From Leguminivora glycinivorella (taxonomy: Eukaryota > Arthropoda > Insecta > Lepidoptera > Tortricidae): DNA of 64,000 nt. The stretch is from assembly GCF_023078275.1 (NCBI RefSeq), contig NC_062980.1:10992783-11056782 (forward strand), read 5' to 3'. Under the pieces are notes generated by a model. That model did no database searches, was not told the origin of the DNA, and saw only the letters and a list, made by a program, of their open reading frames with translations. Below are positions 42,201 to 55,930 of this stretch, one piece after another (within the stretch, counting starts at the first letter, position 1; every line of letters begins with the position of its first letter). The translations under genes were made by a program, and so were the position numbers.

Positions 42201-43934
42201 TCGGCTAAGCCGCCTGTTCTAGACAGTTGGGGCTAAAAACAATCCTCGAGCCGCCCGGCCGCAATATGAGACACGATTAATCAACTGCCGTTGTCAAAGT
42301 TCGCAGTCACAGTCTGTACCTGTCACTGCCATTGGCGAGAGTATAAGTATATGACGTAAACTTACTATTTGTAGCAAAAACGACATTTGTAAGTACTTTA
42401 TTTGTTACACAAATTTTACAATAAAGTTTAAATAAAATATTTAAATAATAAATACAACCGTACACTTATAGTGCTATTTTATACTATCAATGTTCATAGT
42501 TTAATTTACCCGTAACATTCGAACCTAAAGTAATTTATTTATTAATGTATATTTTTTTAGTTTTCTAATAAAGTATTACTGCTGTGCTTTTAAAGCATGC
42601 AACACCGATACAGTACTGAATGACTGATCTGTCAGTGACAAAAATGATATTAGGTATTTACTTCAACAAAAAATCACTTTTAACCCCTGATATACTTTTA
42701 CAATCAGCGTTAAGATTCAACCTCAAAAGTCTGACGGTATAAGTATACAGATTAACATTTGTATCAGCAGCGGAATAAACAATGTTTACTCCTGTAAAGT
42801 TGCAGATAAAAACCAGTAAAATAATTTCAGGCAAAAATATAAAACATAGAAGCAGTAAAGAACACCATGACACTTTGTTGCCAACAACTAACAACCCGTC
42901 TACAGTCGTCAACACAAGTTAGCACCATCAATCGCTTAATCCCCGAAGCCAATAAAAACGCTTGCGCGCCCGACTGTGCGGCAGCGGGGTAATAAATTAG
43001 CACTAGTAATTTCACACGCAACTGAATACGAACAGTTGAACCCGATCGAAACTAAGTGTGTTATTAGAGCGAGCATCCTTCACTGAACTTTGCAGCTTCA
43101 GTGACATTGTTCTTGAAATAACGCCTTTAAAACTTATAATGTTTCTAAATTAAAATAACTTGATAGATTATAAGTATACTATATACATAGATTGATATTT
43201 AAGTCTAGGTAACATTACAAAGATGATAACATTTTTTTCTTGCAATACGAGAACTATTCTAAATATAGAATAAAAGTATTATTACATTTCAAATACAACA
43301 ATAATAAAGGGACATTGTCAGAAAACCAGGCTTTCAGGTACATTTACACGACCGACCGTACTTACCCCAAGGTGATTTCAAGTTGTCAAGTTTGTCCGTA
43401 TAGTAGAAAAAGACGCGTTTCATATTTTCTATGCATCTAAACGCCTTCCCGTCACGTGTCTATATATTTTGTTATTTTTTATATTTTTTTACTATCATCC
43501 TTTTGAACAAAATTCAACAGGAAAGGCACGTAATAATTACGTAATTCCTGAAGCAAGTGTAATATGCCGTCAACTGCGACTATGTCGCTTTACGCCCCCA
43601 TAAAGGCAATAGGAACTTACCAAGTATTCGCATATTCGCCATGATATGTCGCCGTTGGAGCAGAGATAAAGATTTATGACTCAATAATACTTTATTTTTC
43701 TCAGATTCAAGGATATTAAAGTTTACGAGTTCTGGGGCTCTTATTTGAGTAATAATGGCGCGATAACCCGCGTTGTGATAAAATGGGATGAATCACTACT
43801 GAAGAGTATTTGGGCGAGCGAGGGGAGAACGGGTGGTGTAACCATAACTTGACTCCACCGACTCAACTCACTGTTTTACTTACACACATAAATATTACAT
43901 ATTAATATGTAAAAATATTACACACACACATAAA
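42201..43934. other. No gene recognised
   Basis: AT-rich with small G+C-richer parts (42940-43030). Frames at 42658, 42827 and 43240 are unrecognised. Confidence 0.45.
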
Positions 43935-44090
43935 TTCACGCCTGTATTCCCAAACGGGGCAAGCAGAGCACAGGAAACTATTCAAATCTCAGTGTCACTT
44001 TCAGCAATTCCTCGTGTGGAAAGAAAAGGATGTGATCTTGCAGTGACAGGTGTGTGGTGTTTATAGGATGAAATCCAGGATTGAACTAAG
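43935..44090 (+). repeat. Dispersed repeat, family L (copy 2)
   Basis: CACGCCTGTATTCCCAAACG, GGGCAAGCAGAGCACAGGAA and CAGTGACAGGTGTGTGGTG match the block order of 27534-27690 with many differences. Old copy. Confidence 0.5.
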
Positions 44091-45008
44091 AAAGAATTCA
44101 GGAATGTCAAAGGCAAATCGAAAATATTCAAATTTGAAATTTAAATTTAGAATCGATGCGCCAACTAGAGGAGGATATCTAGTGTAACGTTCCGTTTTAC
44201 GTACGCACCGTTATTACAGTTACCAGACCTTCGCCCATACCATAGTGGCACTCATATTATGTTTGTATGATATTGACGACTTTTGATCTTTTAAATTCTT
44301 TCTTTTTATTTTGTGATGTTTTTATTGTAAATATCAGTGTTATCTTTTGACCTTAATATCTAAATAAGGTCAAAAGATATTTTGATATGTTATAATCCTA
44401 CTTGTATTTTCAATTAAATATGTAAATGTACCAATGTATTCAAACACAATTGACATTATTTTATGAAATCTATCTATCTATCACACAGTCAAGTTCTACG
44501 AAATCCATGGGAAGAGAAGAGGTGGCTTAAAGATTAATTAAGAATATTTAACATTTTTTTCATTACAGTCATTATTCTGATTCTTATAAATAATATATTC
44601 CTCCTAATTACCCAGCTATCACATTATATGATTGAACGAGCCATCAGATGTATGCTACCGACAATTGAACTTACAAATTAAATAATTCAACCTCACAACG
44701 TGAAAGTTGAGTTTGTTTTGTTTGAAAATTATGTAAGTACCTACATCTATTTCAATAGATTTAGATTTCTTTATTTCATGATAAAAATTACACTATAAAT
44801 TTGCTACATGTCAAAATTATGTTTATCTTCTCATCATGATCGTCAAAAATTACATAATAAATTCTAAATAAAAATAATTTTGTCTCCCACTATTCTTTCT
44901 TTGTAAATGAGGATCGTCATTTACAAAGAAAGAAAATACACATGCCAAGCTAAATAAAATTAATATAATTAAGATACAATATCATAAAATTATCACAAAG
45001 CAAGAAAA
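44091..45008. other. No gene recognised; small hairpin near 44905
   Basis: AT-rich. TTCTTTCTTTGTAAATGA and TCATTTACAAAGAAAGAA (44892-44933) face each other across a few bases, forming a strong 18-bp hairpin of unknown meaning. Confidence 0.5.
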
Positions 45009-45187
45009 TCCATACTAATATTATAAATGGGAAAGTGTGTGTGTCTGTTTGTTTGTCCATCTTTCACGGGAAAACGGAGCGACGAATTGACGTGATTTTT
45101 TAAATGGAGATAGTTGAAGGGATGGAGAGTGACATAGGCTACTTTATGTCTCTTTTTGACGCGAGCGAAGCCGCGGGCAAAAGCTAG
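45009..45187 (+). mobile_element. Non-autonomous Helitron, Lep1-like (copy 3, 179 bp)
   Basis: A-TCCATACTAATATTATAAA at the start and GAAGCCGCGGGCAAAAGCTA, G-T at the end give both Helitron signatures and the A/T insertion site. Interior: AAGTGTGTGTGTCTGTTTGT and GGGAAAACGGAGCGACGAAT. This is the cleanest copy in the window. Confidence 0.8.
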
Positions 45188-45756
45188 TATTATATAACAG
45201 AGAAAAATATCATAATGTCATCGGTCGTTAAAAATTCAAATCCATGTACTCATTTACAGAGTAATATATGTTGACAATAATGATTTAAACATTTTTGTTT
45301 TTTTATATTTTAATATCCCAAATAAATTGGCTACTTAAAAAACCTGAAGCTAATATTGATATTGAACAGGTAACGTAAAAAGGGTGGCTTTCAAATATAG
45401 GAGAGACTTTGAGATTTCAATATTAAAGGCTCTAAGGTCTGAGGAAGTTAGTTTGCGTACATTGCCTTTCGATATACGATTCGTTTTGAATACTTTTTAT
45501 AAATGTAAATAATACTGCTGTTATTTTCAAAATACGAACAATCACTGGTTTTAACTTTTACGATTATTATACATTGTAATTTTAAAATGGGACTTAATCG
45601 CGTGTAACATTTGGAAACTAAAACCTTCAACGTTTTAGGGACGGCGTTGTCTCCGTGGTCCTGTTTTTAAGTTACACCTTCCAATCATATGTTATTTTTT
45701 TGTCCGTAACGAGACCCGAATCAGGTGTCTGTCATTACGCAGTGCTTAACTTATTT
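45188..45756. other. No feature recognised
   Basis: AT-rich; nothing recognised. Confidence 0.45.
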
Positions 45757-46624
45757 TTTAGGGTTCCGTACCAAAAAGGTACAACAGGAACCCTTATGGT
45801 GCGACTCTGTCCGTCTGTCTGTCCGTCTGTCACATTCCTAAATATCTACAGGACTACTAATGCTATCAACTTTAAATTTGGAATAGTTGTGAACATTGTG
45901 AACCTCTACAAATAGAAGGTATAATTTTTTTGAATTTATTAATTTTAATTGTAGAAAATGGCCAAAATGAAAGGGGGGCAAACTGTAAATTTCAAGTCAC
46001 TAGGTCAAGTAGGGTATCGTTAGAAAGAGCTCAAATTGAACATAAATAAACTATTTTTTATAATTTTTTTGTTGTGGAAAAAAAATAATTTTGAAGGAAA
46101 ATGTAAAAAAAAATACCGTCCCCCCCCCCCCTCCCCTTATCTCCGAAGTTTACCAACGAAAAATTATGCAAATTTTAGGAAACATTGGTTTTATGCTAAG
46201 TATTACAGGAAAAATATAATCGTGTTTGTATCTTGAAAACTTTTTTTTTAATTCACAATAAACTTTTCAGATTTTTACTTTTAATTTACCCACCTTTGCG
46301 GATGTATAAAGTACTTCAAATTAATACGAGATGTTACGTAAATTATCGTCTTTCCAATAAAGTAAAAATTGTTTAAATCGGTTAACATTATAAAGAATAA
46401 TCCCTGAAGAACCTTACCAACATACTATGGTCGCGCAAATTAGTTAGCGAATTCACCGAGAGATGGCGCTATACACAATAATGCTCATTAGTACCTATAC
46501 TTTTGTCTTCTAGTCAAGTCGTTAGAGTTATGTGAAAACATGAGATTATTTTAACTGGGGAGTTTGAAAGTTTGTACGGAACCCTCGGTGGGCGAGTCCG
46601 ACTCGCACTTGACCGGTTTTTTTT
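45757..46624 (+). repeat. GGTTCCGTA-type dispersed repeat, family K (variant copy)
   Basis: Begins TTTAGGGTTCCGTACCAAAA, AACAGGAACCCTTATGGTGC, a GTCCGTCTGTCTGTCC run, and ends GGAACCCTCGGTGGGCGAGT, CCGACTCGCACTTGACCGGT and poly(T). The interior (ACTTTAAATTTGGAATAG, a C10 run at about 46120) differs from the copies at 36248 and 49935, so this is a separate subfamily. Frames at 45655 and 46036 overlap it by chance. Confidence 0.6.
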
Positions 46625-46734
46625 AAACTTATAAGCCACTATTTAACTAAACATTTTTGATAAGCCAAAAATTAAAAAAAAACTTCCGAGACCGCTGAAA
46701 TATGTCACACGCTCGTATAGCGGTACATAACTAC

Positions 46735-46955
46735 AAAATTAAAATTTTGAAAAAACCCACGACATAGTGGGCCGATTTTCATGAAACTACCCTCCCACTC
46801 CCGACTAACTCAGCTTTCAAACAAAAAAACTAAATCTAAATCGGTTCATCCGTTCGGGAGCTACGATGCCACAGACAGACACACACACAGACAGACAGAC
46901 AGACAGACACGTCAAACTTATAACGCCCCGCCGTTTTTTCGCCGGGGGTTAAAAA
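46735..46955 (-). repeat. GTCT-rich dispersed repeat, family J (copy 3)
   Basis: On the minus strand: TTAACCCCCGGCGAAAAAAC, ATAAGTTTGACGTGTCTGTC, GTGGCATCGTAGCTCCCGAA and GAAAATCGGCCCACTATGTC, ending TTTTTTCAAAATTTTAATT. Same block order as 29679-29975. Confidence 0.7.
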
Positions 46956-49745
46956 TATGATCGTGTCAGATATTTTTGCGCCCTTCGTTGTGTAACACAT
47001 TATAGCTAGTGACTGTACACACATTACGCATACCAATAAATATGCCAGTCAAGGTCGTGACACCCTTTTAGGTGTCTGGTTCGGTCGATTAGTTCTGACA
47101 TTAAACTCATAACCACAACGCTTTCCCATTATATGGGGGAAACCTAATGATGCTAGCCGAAGTCTATACAGTCACTGAATATCTTCGATATTTTATACGT
47201 TTACATGAATGGTATATCAATTACATAAAATCCTGACCGATCCAGCTTTAAGAATAGAAATGGGTAAGTATTTTTCATACATTTTTGTGATAATATATTA
47301 TGAGGCAAAACGTATTTTGCAGATGTTTTCCACGGGACTTTGTACTTATTATAAGCACTAGATTAAATATCAATTCATGTTTTTGTACTTTTTTGTTGTA
47401 TATAGGTAAGCAACTAAAACTACTAATGGAATTTATTAAAACTAAAGTTGAATTGAATTTTTAAAATTAAATGGCCTCAGTCCATTGTTGGGACTATTTT
47501 GCCAGTGTCAAGGTAATATAAGCAAATTGTTATTGATTTTGGTACGGTAAGTACGACAGTGTTCGGTAGTTGGCAATTGTAAATTGATAGACAAAAAAGT
47601 GGCTAAACGCGTTTCGACATTAATTCTTCATCAGCTTCTCACTATAACATTAGTTTACTGCATAATAAGCTATCGATATTACACTTTAAACAACATTAAT
47701 GAGCAAAATAGGAGAAATTATTCACGACACGATACCGCTAAGATGGCGTTCGAACCGGAAGTCCTCTTCTAAAGTTGGCAAAATATAGCCTGAAACTTGT
47801 TTTATTTTCCATATTTACTAATCCTTCATAACCATCTAAGTTGCTATAACGTCGTTAGAAATTCATAAAATACCTATGTCAAAAATACCTGAAGTAAAAT
47901 CCTACATAAGCTACAAACACAATAAACAGATAACTACAACTCCGTTACAATAATATATGTACTACTAAAAAGAAAGCTCCTCCCATTAAATATTCTCTGC
48001 GGCAACATTGTCCGAAATGAAATTTACGACATCCCAAAACATTTCAATTCTGCCTTGGATTCCCGAGCCAAGGCCTTTTCATCTCAGGGATTAATTTTAA
48101 ATTAGATCAGATTAGCATTCGTCAGATTCGTATCACTGCCGTTTTTATTGAATCGTCATCTGGGTCCATGAACGTGCGCTCTTACTCGACTAAATCTTGT
48201 ACTATTATATATTCTGTGACTAAATGAAGGACATGGATTCACCAAATATGGACAAAATAGTAAGAGGTTATGTAAAATAATTACATGGCCCGGGATTTGA
48301 TTTTCTGTATCATGACTGTCATAATTTAACGGATTATATGAGTAATTGAGTACATATAACTATGCACTGAGAATTTAATTTTTCTGAGAATGTTCACGTT
48401 CATAAAATACCTCCTCATAATTATCGTAGGTATTAGCTTTTCTAGTTACCAGCTTTATATTTACTATGCAATCACTCCGTTTCAAAGTCTTCGATTTATT
48501 TGACTAATAATATAGGTAAGTACATATTTATACGTATGAGAATACTCCTTTAGCTAAAAGAATAATAAAAAGAACTTAAACGATTTATTAACTTTCACGC
48601 AGGATGCTGAATCAGATGGACCCTACTCCATATACTGCGACCTAATTGAAAAACTTTCATAATGTAGGTAAGTGTTTCAAATACGATGAATAAGTATGTT
48701 ACCTTGTGATGTTTTTAGTATTTTTTGTTATAGTTAACCATACGTTACGTATCTATTACATAATTGTTTTTGTTACTCCCCGGAAAATTGGATAATCTAA
48801 ATAAAATACTCGTCTACAACGTCGACTGCGCAGCCCTTTGTCGCTCGACCCGGCACATTGGCCGCGCCGGATTACGCCGGATTACACCCCGATGAAAAAT
48901 CCGGCCAAACATGGACAGAGCATTGCAAATTGAATGGAAACGTAGTTTGCAAATCGACTGATGCAGTCCGCCGTGCTTTGTTCTCTATTGCTTTGTGAAC
49001 GAATAATACGTCTACAAAAATCATTGGTACATGTAACTTGATGAAATTTTCAGGCCGAGTTGTCCATTATCTTCGTTACGTGTTTACTTTGTGAAATTTA
49101 TTAAAAGCGATACGATATTTCAGGCAGATAGCAATATTTATGGATATTGATGCGATTAAAATTGTTAATACTTTATCAGTAAAACGAATAGTAATTTCTC
49201 GCAAATTTGGTTAACAATTATTGTATATTTAATAATTAGGTGTTAAAAGTGAAAAGTTTATTGACCTTAATGTCGAATTAGTTACCTTTTTTCTTATATT
49301 ATGTAAATTACTTTATCAACAGCTAATGAAGCGATGAAGGGTTATTAGATTTTCCTTTATTTCTAAAAAGGTGTTAGGAGAAAATGTTGAACAATAAGGA
49401 ATACTGATATCATTGTTGATTTAGTAACGTAGCACGTATTGAAGAATGAACCTAGGCCTGATTCGACAGGAGAAACTAGGTACGTAATCCAGGAGCGCGA
49501 ACATTTTTCTATTCATATATTGTCAAAGAGGATCGAGTATTATAGAGAGTTACTGTCGAAGTAAAATGTGTAATCACAGTGCATAGACTGCCATCTCTTG
49601 AAACAGGCTTAAAACTTTTGAACCTCAGTTTTGACAATTTGGCGCATATTCTTAGCTTGATATGTGTTAAAATGTCAAATATTAATGTTAGCGCCATCTA
49701 GCTGAGCGTATCCCTAAGGTGTAATGCCATCTAGGCCACCGTACC
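46956..49745. other. No gene recognised; CpG patch at 48825-48910
   Basis: Repeat-poor, mostly AT-rich. The patch at 48825-48910 (GTCGACTGCGCAGCCCTTTG, GGCCGCGCCGGATTACGCCG) stands out by composition and has no repeat partner; GCCGGATTACGCCGGATTAC is a short local duplication within it. Confidence 0.45.
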
Positions 49746-49749
49746 TTTT

Positions 49750-49930
49750 TCTGTATAGAATAGAAAATAGAATAGAAAAGTTTTATTCGTAAACACACAG
49801 ACAATAAACAATATTTATGAATGACATAGGAGAATAAAGTGCCACGAAATGGCCTCACCTCAGCATATTGCTGGCGACTTCCAGCGCTGGTCTGAGGTGG
49901 TATGGTGGTGGTGGTATGGTACTGAGGTAC
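49750..49930 (-). mobile_element. LINE 3'-UTR fragment with TTCTAT tail
   Basis: On the minus strand the segment reads GACCAGCGCTGGAAGTCGCC, GAGGCCATTTCGTGGCACTT, then GAATAAAACTTTTCTATTC and TATTTTCTATTCTATACAG. AATAAA followed by a short TTCTAT repeat tail is typical for CR1-group LINEs. No RT remains. Confidence 0.5.
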
Positions 49931-49934
49931 GTTT

Positions 49935-50485
49935 TTAGGGTTCCGTAGTCAACTAGGAACCCTTATAGTTTCGCCATGTCTGTCTCAGTCCGTCCGTCCG
50001 TCCGTCCGTCCGCGGATAATCTCAGTAACCGTAAGCACTAGAAAGCTGAAATTTGGTACCAATATGTATATCAATCACGCCAACAAAGTGCAAAAATAAA
50101 AAATGGAAAAAAATGTTTTATTAGGGTACCCCTCCTACATGTAAAGTGGGGGCTGATTTTTTTTTTCATTCTAACCTCAACGTGTGATATATTGTTGGAT
50201 AGGTATTTAAAAATGAATAAGGGTTTACTAAGATCGTTTTTTGACAATGTTAATATTTTCGGAAATAATCGCTCCTAAAGGAAAAAAAAGTGCGTCCCCC
50301 CCCCTCTAACTTTTAAACCATATGTTTAAAAAATATGAAAAAAATCACAAAAGTAGAACTTTATAAAGACTTTCTAGGAAAATTGTTTTGAACTTGATAG
50401 GTTCAGTAGTTTTTGAGAAAAATAAGAAAAACTACGGAACCCTACACTGAGCGTGGCCCGACACGCTCTTGGCCAGTTTTTTTCT
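49935..50485 (+). repeat. GGTTCCGTA-type dispersed repeat, family K (copy 2)
   Basis: TTTAGGGTTCCGTAGTCAAC, TAGTTTCGCCATGTCTGTCT, a CCGTCCGTCCGTCCGTCCG run, GCTGAAATTTGGTACCAATA, ATTATTTCCG-type centre, a GTCCCCCCCCC run and GAGCGTGGCCCGACACGCTC, TTGGCCAGTTTTTTT. Inverse of 36248-36757. Confidence 0.7.
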
Positions 50486-52560
50486 TAGACTTTATCTGTC
50501 TATATGGAGTTATATATGTCTTTGATATTGTGCTTTATTACTTATTTATTTAGTCGTACGTTATAGGCAAAATAGTCAGCTTATATTATATGCGTGTATT
50601 TTTCTGTGTGTAGGTAAATAACGACGAAATTTTCTGTCATATTAACACCCACACACATCGAGACAATTATTGTACACGGCATACGCACGTTTCCGCCGTC
50701 GCGTTCGTCATACTTAGTCGCGGCGCTAAGCTGAGCGATTAGTCGTCACGGCGCGACCGACTCCGGGCTAAGGTGTTCATTAATAAGGCCTTTGCCATGA
50801 TACCTTGCTAACGATACCAACCTGTTCTTAAGCCGTCTACAAACATGTGTAAATCTTTGCAGACACGTGTTTGCTGAAGTCATCATCATGCATCAGATAA
50901 TCTCTTGTCAATGGAGTAATTTCCAGTTTTCTCTATCCTGTGCTAGCTCTTTGACTCTTTGATACGACACGGCCTGGTAAAGAATGATAAAACAGGGTGA
51001 AAATATTATGACTACAACGTTATCAATTCTTTCTTATATTTCAACATCAAAAACACACAATTTACCAAACGCAAATAAACCTTTCTTTACTTTTGCGTTT
51101 ACGATTGCGCCACGGTGAAATAACAATTTAAGACTAAAATAATTTATAGAATACCTACAAAATATAAAGTCATAGCTTTTGTGAGTTTTGTGTAAAAACT
51201 TTCCTCAATTTGTAAGTCCCTCACGCAACCATTTCCATGGCATAATTTCAAAATCATCGTGCCCCGTGAAAGATTGCGTCAACAAAAATATTCATAACTG
51301 GACTGAAATATCGCGAGTAATTTTATTCTATTCCCTGTTGTAATTTTTCAAGAAGCATTTCTTCAGGTTATGTGAAGTTACCCCAGAATGCCATAGACCA
51401 CTTTACGCAACATCGTATCCGCTACTTACTTGAAACTCAAAGTTAGACTTTATTTGCATAGCGAAGAGTTGTTTTTATTTTTATTTATCGAACAATGTAA
51501 AATGTTTTGTAAGCTATTTGTCGATATATTCGAAGCATGGCCATGTCGCCCGACGGCTACGCATTTGTTATTCCATTATTACCCTTATTTAATACGCTTG
51601 TGATAAATGTTGCCGTTTTTCCTACGGCTAGATTAAAAATAAGGAAAAGAGTTGAGTTTTCCCTGTAATTTTAGGTTTGCTGAAGTAAAATAAACATGCG
51701 CCATGACCTCTATTTTAGGATTTCTGGGTGAAACATCAAGTCAGTTTGTAGGGGAACGAACATTGCATTCGTTCGTAAAGTACTTAGATTCAGTCAGCAA
51801 AACTAGAAGCTTAGCAATCCTGTAGGTCTGCATACTTACATAAATATGTATGCAAACTATTAGTTTAGCTCCCCTAAATACAATTTGCTGGGGTGCTGAC
51901 TGGACATAAAAATAGCATCAACATTAGGCACATCAACTATACGTTTTTGGACTATATGTAGATAGGTCAAAATAATATGTCGTGGTAATTATACAAACTG
52001 TAACTTATTAAAAAACTTTCGATGTTTAAAATACGCAGTTTTATAGGATACTTCCAAGACCTCATTTTCAGCATGATGCATAAAAAGAAATTACACATAA
52101 TATGCTTGTGAACATGTCAGTGAATTATTATCGCTACTTGTATATATTATAAAGGACTTTTGCCACGTTTTACTTCATCCCATCCATGCAATAAGTACCT
52201 AAACTCCATAATGCCACAAAGAACATTAAATATAACATATACAGCGACGAGTCCACCGCAACCCGTTTTGAAATAATTCTCCCGACGATTCGATATCGGT
52301 TTTATAGCAATACCACTAAAGGGATTGCCTCGTCTGCTTTTCCCGTAACCTATTTATAAGCCGGCTTCTATGTACCTAAAGGTTTATTTATTCTATGTAG
52401 ATAGTCATTGGATACCTATGTCTACATTTGACGCGACTCATGACATTTTCTTTAGCATAGACTTACCTGTAGTTTATTAAAGAAAAAAATGTTTGTTTTA
52501 CCGTATTTTTACTACCTAATTGTTACATCGCACGTCAAGTTTATTAAATGTAAAATATTA
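50486..52560. other. No gene recognised; CpG patch at 50685-50775
   Basis: Repeat-poor. The patch TTTCCGCCGTCGCGTTCGTC, AGTCGCGGCGCTAAGCTGAG, TCGTCACGGCGCGACCGACT is strongly CpG-rich against an AT-rich background and not repeated elsewhere here. Confidence 0.45.
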
Positions 52561-54771
52561 TTGTAGAAAACTGACAGTCAGATTTTGTTAGTTTGAGCAT
52601 GACTAACATAAAATGTTGTCTTAAAAATACCTAACTGGAGCAAGTGTACTTTAGTACAACGCTGACAGTAATCAAACAACTACTTCTTAGAGGAAATGAA
52701 GATTTAAAAGTTAACAAAACTGAAGTTATTATTAGAAGTTCCCAATATTTAAGATATTAATACTAATAGCAAGCTTCACTTTAACAGTTTTTTGAAGCTA
52801 TATCAATATAAAATTCAAACTATTCCCAACAAATCAAAATAATAATATACTCCTAAATGTTTAGTCCTACACAAACATTTACCCTTCGAAGTTATTGTGA
52901 ACATAATAAATATTTATGTTTAATAAATCAACATTAAACCTACAGGCTACCTTGATCTAGGCAAGCTTAGGCGAGCTGAAACATAATAATAATGTTCGTA
53001 ATTGTGAATTTATTTACCTACTCTATTGAACTTTTTAATGTCACTATGAAAAAAATAAATATAAATTTGGAATAAATAGTGATAAAATGTGGTGGGACTT
53101 ATTTTGTTTTGGATCAAATGGAACAAAAGAGGTAGGTATGTAATTATATTTAAATTATCTGTATGTCCTCTACTTAGGGTGATAATATGTAGGGTGATAT
53201 AGGTAACCGCAAAATTGCTTCCTTTTAAAATTTTTCTTCGATGTGACCAAAATATGAGGCTGCGGAATAACTTACTGAATATGTTGGTGCACTGGTTTAG
53301 CGACTGTCCTCACTGATATACTTAGGTTTGGTTTAGTTGAATGTATTTTATTTTCTTTCGCTGGAGATCCCTTTTCATTTAATTTATATGAATTAATATT
53401 TGCAATATATTATACGATATGTGTTTTCTTTCTTTAAATGTTAGTGTATTTCTTTATTTCAAGTCCTTGTCGAAAACACCGGACAACGGACGGAGGTCAT
53501 AATAATATGTGAACAAGAGGTTGTGAATTGAGGCGCAAACAACCTACTATAGGAAATACATTCAACATTATTGTTATAATATCAGCTTTATAACCCGCCA
53601 ATAAGAATAGATGGAAAAATGAGAGAAGAGAGAATATGGCTCTCTTCTGAATGAATGAATGAATGGATACCCCAAATGTACATAATATACATAGGTACTG
53701 ATCTTGAGAGCTAGTCTCATCCAGAAGTGACCTGCATACTAATTCCCAAAAGTCGTCCACCCAGGGTTTTGGCCAACATAATTATAAATGCACAACAATG
53801 AATAAACCACGAATAAACTAAAACTGAAAGCGCCATCTTTTATTTAATTTTATCACTTCCTAAACACCCGTAGAATTATGACTTGTGGAACACTCAAACA
53901 AATTAAATTCATTTTATTGCCGCGACCGAAGCGGCCATTTCAATACAATTTCCCTAATGCAGCTAAGGGGAGGTTTTGCAAGGACCTTAATTATGTTTAT
54001 AGATGAAACTTCTGCAATTGCTTGAGCTGATATTTTGTAACACGTGTTGATGTTATAATATCAACGTAGTTTTCCGTTCAAAATTACTCTAAAAATATAA
54101 AGTCCTTACACGATTAGGCACTATTACTAGGAATATTAGGTGCGCATTTAAACTTTCGAATATTAAAGTAAAACCTTTATATTTTTTTATTCTAACTAGT
54201 GCTCTAGAAGGAATTAGTATTATACAATTTATTTATAATAGGAAATAATAGTTAATCCCGAAGCACCGAGCTACAAAAAAAACATTCAAGCACTAAAAGG
54301 ATAAAAATATTCAGAGCTAAAAATATACACATGGAACAAAAGAAACGTTCCAATCTACCTTTAACAAAAAAAGAAAAGAATGAATGAAAATCCAGTATGC
54401 AGGACTTAATAGAATCCAGACAGATTAAGTAAATCTGTAATTTAGTGATTCAGAGAGCCTGGATGGATCGCAGTCCTATTATACGCCTTTAATCAGCTTA
54501 GGCTAATACTAACGTGGCAGTCCGAATTAAGCGAAAGATTAGGGTATTAATGAAAGATTTCACTGTCCAGCTTCGATGTCATTTAGCTAATGACTAAGTT
54601 CTTTGCATTAGGTATATAAGTGCACTTTGCACACGGGATTTGTTGGTAAAGTTTGTGCACTTATGTAGGTGCCTAGATTTTTTTGCACGAGAAATATATC
54701 ATTTTCCTACTAGTTAGCATTTATGTGTTTTTCAGATGTGAATAATGTTTGCCTGAAGTTTTTATATTAAA
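52561..54771. other. No gene recognised; (GAAT)n at about 53649
   Basis: AT-rich and repeat-poor; a short GAATGAATGAATGAATG run lies at about 53649. The minus 87-codon frame at 53760-53497 is unrecognised. Confidence 0.5.
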
Positions 54772-54895
54772 GGAAAAAATGGAAAAATTCGGGGCTCGAA
54801 CCCGCATCAGCCGCAGTGTAGGTGGCCGCTCTTAGCCAATAGACCTACGGAAGCCAGGCCGGTCTTCGCAAATCTTTCCATTCCTTTCCTTAAGC
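54772..54895 (-). mobile_element. tRNA-like SINE head (minus)
   Basis: On the minus strand: GTAGGTCTATTGGCTAAGAG (box A-like), then GATGCGGGTTCGAGCCCCGA (box B), spaced as in a tRNA. The acceptor ends do not pair and no CCA or intact anticodon stem is evident, so a SINE head is more likely than a tRNA gene. No long body is recognised beside it. Confidence 0.5.
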
Positions 54896-55930
54896 ACACA
54901 CACCTTTGGGGTGGGGTGGGGTGTAATAAACGTTTGCCTGTATATTTGCTACAAGCATTTACGAATTGTGTTCATTTACTTATTGCAAAACATGAGTGCT
55001 AAACACCTAATCAGTAAAAAAAATTGTGCTGAAAAAAATATTATTCGTCGTATACTTGAGTAGACACCTATATTATGTACGAGTATTAAACGTAAGTGTT
55101 TGATACTTAACATATTTTTGGTATACGATTATCAGTAGTTCTACCGTACAAATTCACAGCTAATCGCCTTTGTCACCTCCACGCGAAGTCAACCCATTCA
55201 ATTAGATATATGCGGCTTTCTCAATTAAAAGTTTCCACAATGTTGTTTAACCATAAGGACCTCAGAGCATATAATGACTAGAGAGGCGACACGATGCCAG
55301 GCGGAAGTGTCGCAGTTTTTAGCTCATTGAGTAGGTAAGTATGCAGCTCTCGTTGTGTGCGTGCGTGATGACACTCTGATCTCCCTCCATCTCATTTATG
55401 TATTAATAAAACACGTTTACATGACATTACAGTATAACCAATGCGTCCCGAAACAGAACAAAAAAAGAGAGAAAAAAATAACAAAAAAAATTATATGGGC
55501 GATGACGTCACATCGGCTCAAAGCAGTGACAAGGACGCTCTAACAAGTATTTCGTATAAGTAATATAAAGGTACGAGTAAATGAGGTACTTCTGTGAGCG
55601 ACAATGTGGTACCTACAGTTAAAGAACGTCAGATATGTGGTCACGTCGCAGCCGGGCTAATGATGCCATTTCGTGACTATTCGGTCTCTCGCCCTTTCAC
55701 TGTTTGAAGGTGTTAAATGGAATTTTCGTGTTTCGGCACCTTGCGATGTTATCAGTATACAGACCATTCAGAGTTTTAACAGCGCCTGAAATTAACTTTG
55801 GAGCAATTGCTATTCATTTCAACTAGGCGCTAGAATAAATTTGCAAGTACAGTTGGTAACTAATAATGATTAGCGCTCGCACACAAAGTTATCTGGAGGG
55901 GGATGCCTTTACTTTAATGGCTGGGATATT
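54896..55930. other. No feature recognised
   Basis: Includes a short GGGGTGGGGTGGGGTGT run at about 54910. Nothing else recognised. Confidence 0.45.

Noticed and set aside
54788..54863. tRNA gene on the minus strand
   Set aside because: Box-like motifs are correctly spaced, but the acceptor ends do not pair and I cannot draw a clean cloverleaf; SINE head is more likely.
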